A DNA stretch of 8,448 nucleotides from an uncultured Acidimicrobium sp. (lineage in GTDB: Bacteria; Actinomycetota; Acidimicrobiia; Acidimicrobiales; Ilumatobacteraceae). This document shows, piece after piece, positions 7,432 through 8,448 of this stretch. The translations under genes were made by a program, and so were the position numbers. The stretch's first letter is position 1, and every line of letters starts with the position of its first letter. Under the pieces are notes generated by a model. The model saw only the letters and a program-made list of their open reading frames with translations, searched no databases and was not told where the DNA came from. The stretch spans positions 1-8,448 of the forward strand of contig CAINLH010000049.1 of the NCBI GenBank assembly GCA_903850275.1. The letters are read 5' to 3'.

Positions 7432-8408
7432 TGGCTGAGTCGGTTCTCTCCATTCGTGATCTCACTGTCACTTTCAATACTCCAGTTGGCCCCTTGACTG
7501 CTGTACGGGGAGTTGATGTCGATGTGCGCGCGGGCGAGATCGTTGGTGTCGTTGGCGAATCGGGCTCGGGCAAGTCGGTTACGTTCCTCGCAGCAATGGG
7601 TCTGCTTCCAAAGCGAGCGCACGTCACTGGTTCCGTAGTGCTCGACGGCCAGGAATTGATCGGAGCTTCGCCCAAGCTATTGCGATCGGTGAGGGGGCGT
7701 TTACTTTCCATGATTTTCCAAGATCCACTATCGGCGCTCAACCCCGTGCATCGCGTCGGTGATCAGATTGTTGAAATGTTGAAGGCACACCAGAAGATGT
7801 CACAAAAGACCGCTTTCGCTAAGGCGATCGAATTGTTGGACATTGTCGGCATTCCCCAGCCAGACGAACGGGCTAAACAATATCCCCATGAATTTTCTGG
7901 CGGCATGCGCCAGCGCGTGGTTATTGCTATGGCCATCGCCAACAATCCGAAGGTTCTGGTTGCTGACGAGCCAACCACTGCGCTCGACGTCACTGTCCAA
8001 GCACAGATTCTGGAAGTAGTGCAGCGTGTGCAACAAACTTTTGGCACCGCTGTCGTGTTGATCACCCACGATCTTGGTGTCATCGCTCGTGTGGCAGACC
8101 GAGTCAATGTGATGTACGCCGGACGCAACGTTGAAAAGGGTTCGGTCGCTTCATTGTTCGAACATCCGAGCCACCCGTACACCCGCGGACTTCTCGCCTC
8201 ATTGCCGCAAGAGGGCATAGAGCGCTTGCAACCTATTTCAGGCTTTCCACCCAACATGCTCGCTCCGCCGCCAGGTTGCGGTTTTGCACCACGATGTCCG
8301 CACGCTCAACAGGCTTGCAGCGAAGTTCTTCCGCCACTGCGTGGATTCCTGGATCTTGAAACGGCATGCATTCGCGCAGAAGAATTGTTGGCAGAGGGAG
8401 CGAACTGA
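7431..8408 (+). CDS. dppD: DppD-like ABC transporter ATP-binding protein with C-terminal oligopeptide-transporter domain
   Basis: This 325-residue cytoplasmic ATPase energises import. All cassette motifs are present: Walker A GESGSGKS (42-49), Q-loop Gln97 in IFQDPLSALNP, the signature FSGGMRQR (155-162, Phe replacing the usual Leu, common in this subfamily), Walker B with VLVADEPTTALD (Glu180 catalytic) and the switch histidine His213 in LITHD. After the cassette, HPYTRGLLASLP opens the oligo/dipeptide transporter C-terminal domain. There PGCGFAPRCPHAQQAC and a later cysteine give Cys283, Cys289, Cys296 and Cys313. Reported structures of related OppD/DppD proteins show a [4Fe-4S] cluster held by cysteines in this region, so this protein may bind one. 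The start is GTG 7431 with AGGGG 6 nt upstream, overlapping the permease stop. The stop overlaps the next start (TGATG). Confidence 0.95.
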   Translation: MAESVLSIRDLTVTFNTPVGPLTAVRGVDVDVRAGEIVGVVGESGSGKSVTFLAAMGLLPKRAHVTGSVVLDGQELIGASPKLLRSVRGRLLSMIFQDPLSALNPVHRVGDQIVEMLKAHQKMSQKTAFAKAIELLDIVGIPQPDERAKQYPHEFSGGMRQRVVIAMAIANNPKVLVADEPTTALDVTVQAQILEVVQRVQQTFGTAVVLITHDLGVIARVADRVNVMYAGRNVEKGSVASLFEHPSHPYTRGLLASLPQEGIERLQPISGFPPNMLAPPPGCGFAPRCPHAQQACSEVLPPLRGFLDLETACIRAEELLAEGAN

Positions 8409-8448
8409 TGTCGTCGCCATTGTTGCAAGTGAGTTCTCTAGTTAAACA
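8408..8448 (+). CDS. dppF: Start of a second transporter ATPase (DppF/OppF-like), cut by the window edge
   Basis: Only 13 full codons are visible, starting MSSPLLQVSSLVK. The ATG at 8408 overlaps the upstream stop (TGATG) and is preceded by GAGGGAG at about 8394-8400. Position and the LLQVSSLVK opening, which resembles the first strand of ABC ATPases, point to the second nucleotide-binding subunit expected in a five-gene Dpp/Opp operon. Too little sequence is present to see any catalytic motif. Confidence 0.65.
   Translation, partial: MSSPLLQVSSLVK

Overview
The window looks like chromosomal DNA of a moderate-GC actinobacterium, possibly a member of the Acidimicrobiia. The reasons are the rapZ-gap-pgk-tpiA neighbourhood, frequent GTG and TTG starts, a short form of phosphoglycerate kinase, and a lipoprotein of a type I associate with actinobacterial peptide-binding proteins. 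The lineage is an inference from sequence style. Every gene lies on the + strand and coding density is high. No tRNA, rRNA, CRISPR array, insertion sequence or phage gene is visible.

Region 1 (1-3609) is housekeeping. It holds the 3' part of rapZ (the RNase-adapter / nucleotide-binding regulator family), then the lower-glycolysis block gap, pgk and tpiA. These are packed with 35 bp, 9 bp and a -11 bp overlap between them, as expected for one transcript. The yvcK and whiA genes that commonly sit between rapZ and gap in Gram-positive bacteria are absent here, and tpiA is not followed by secG.

Region 2 (3610-3733) is the only intergenic space large enough for a promoter. It carries a GC-rich leader hairpin and a strong Shine-Dalgarno sequence.

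Region 3 (3734-8448) is a peptide/nickel-type (Dpp/Opp, SBP family 5) ABC importer operon. It encodes a substrate-binding lipoprotein, two permeases (DppB-like and DppC-like), a DppD-like ATPase with a complete ATP-binding cassette and C-terminal cysteine cluster, and the first codons of a second ATPase. A 20-bp stem-loop separates the binding-protein gene from the first permease gene, probably protecting the upstream mRNA or setting expression levels. From the first permease onward the genes overlap by 1-8 bp, so translation is probably coupled.

The most unusual object is the binding protein. The segment that normally opens the mature protein of this family (WPECLNPI-type motif, then a tryptophan-rich stretch and an LLTGE-like strand) is missing from the N-terminus. 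It appears instead as the last ~60 residues, after the normal C-terminal end of the fold and a DVDGDG linker. Overall length is normal. This is best read as a natural circular permutation of a cluster C solute-binding protein, with its lipid anchor attached at a new point in the fold.
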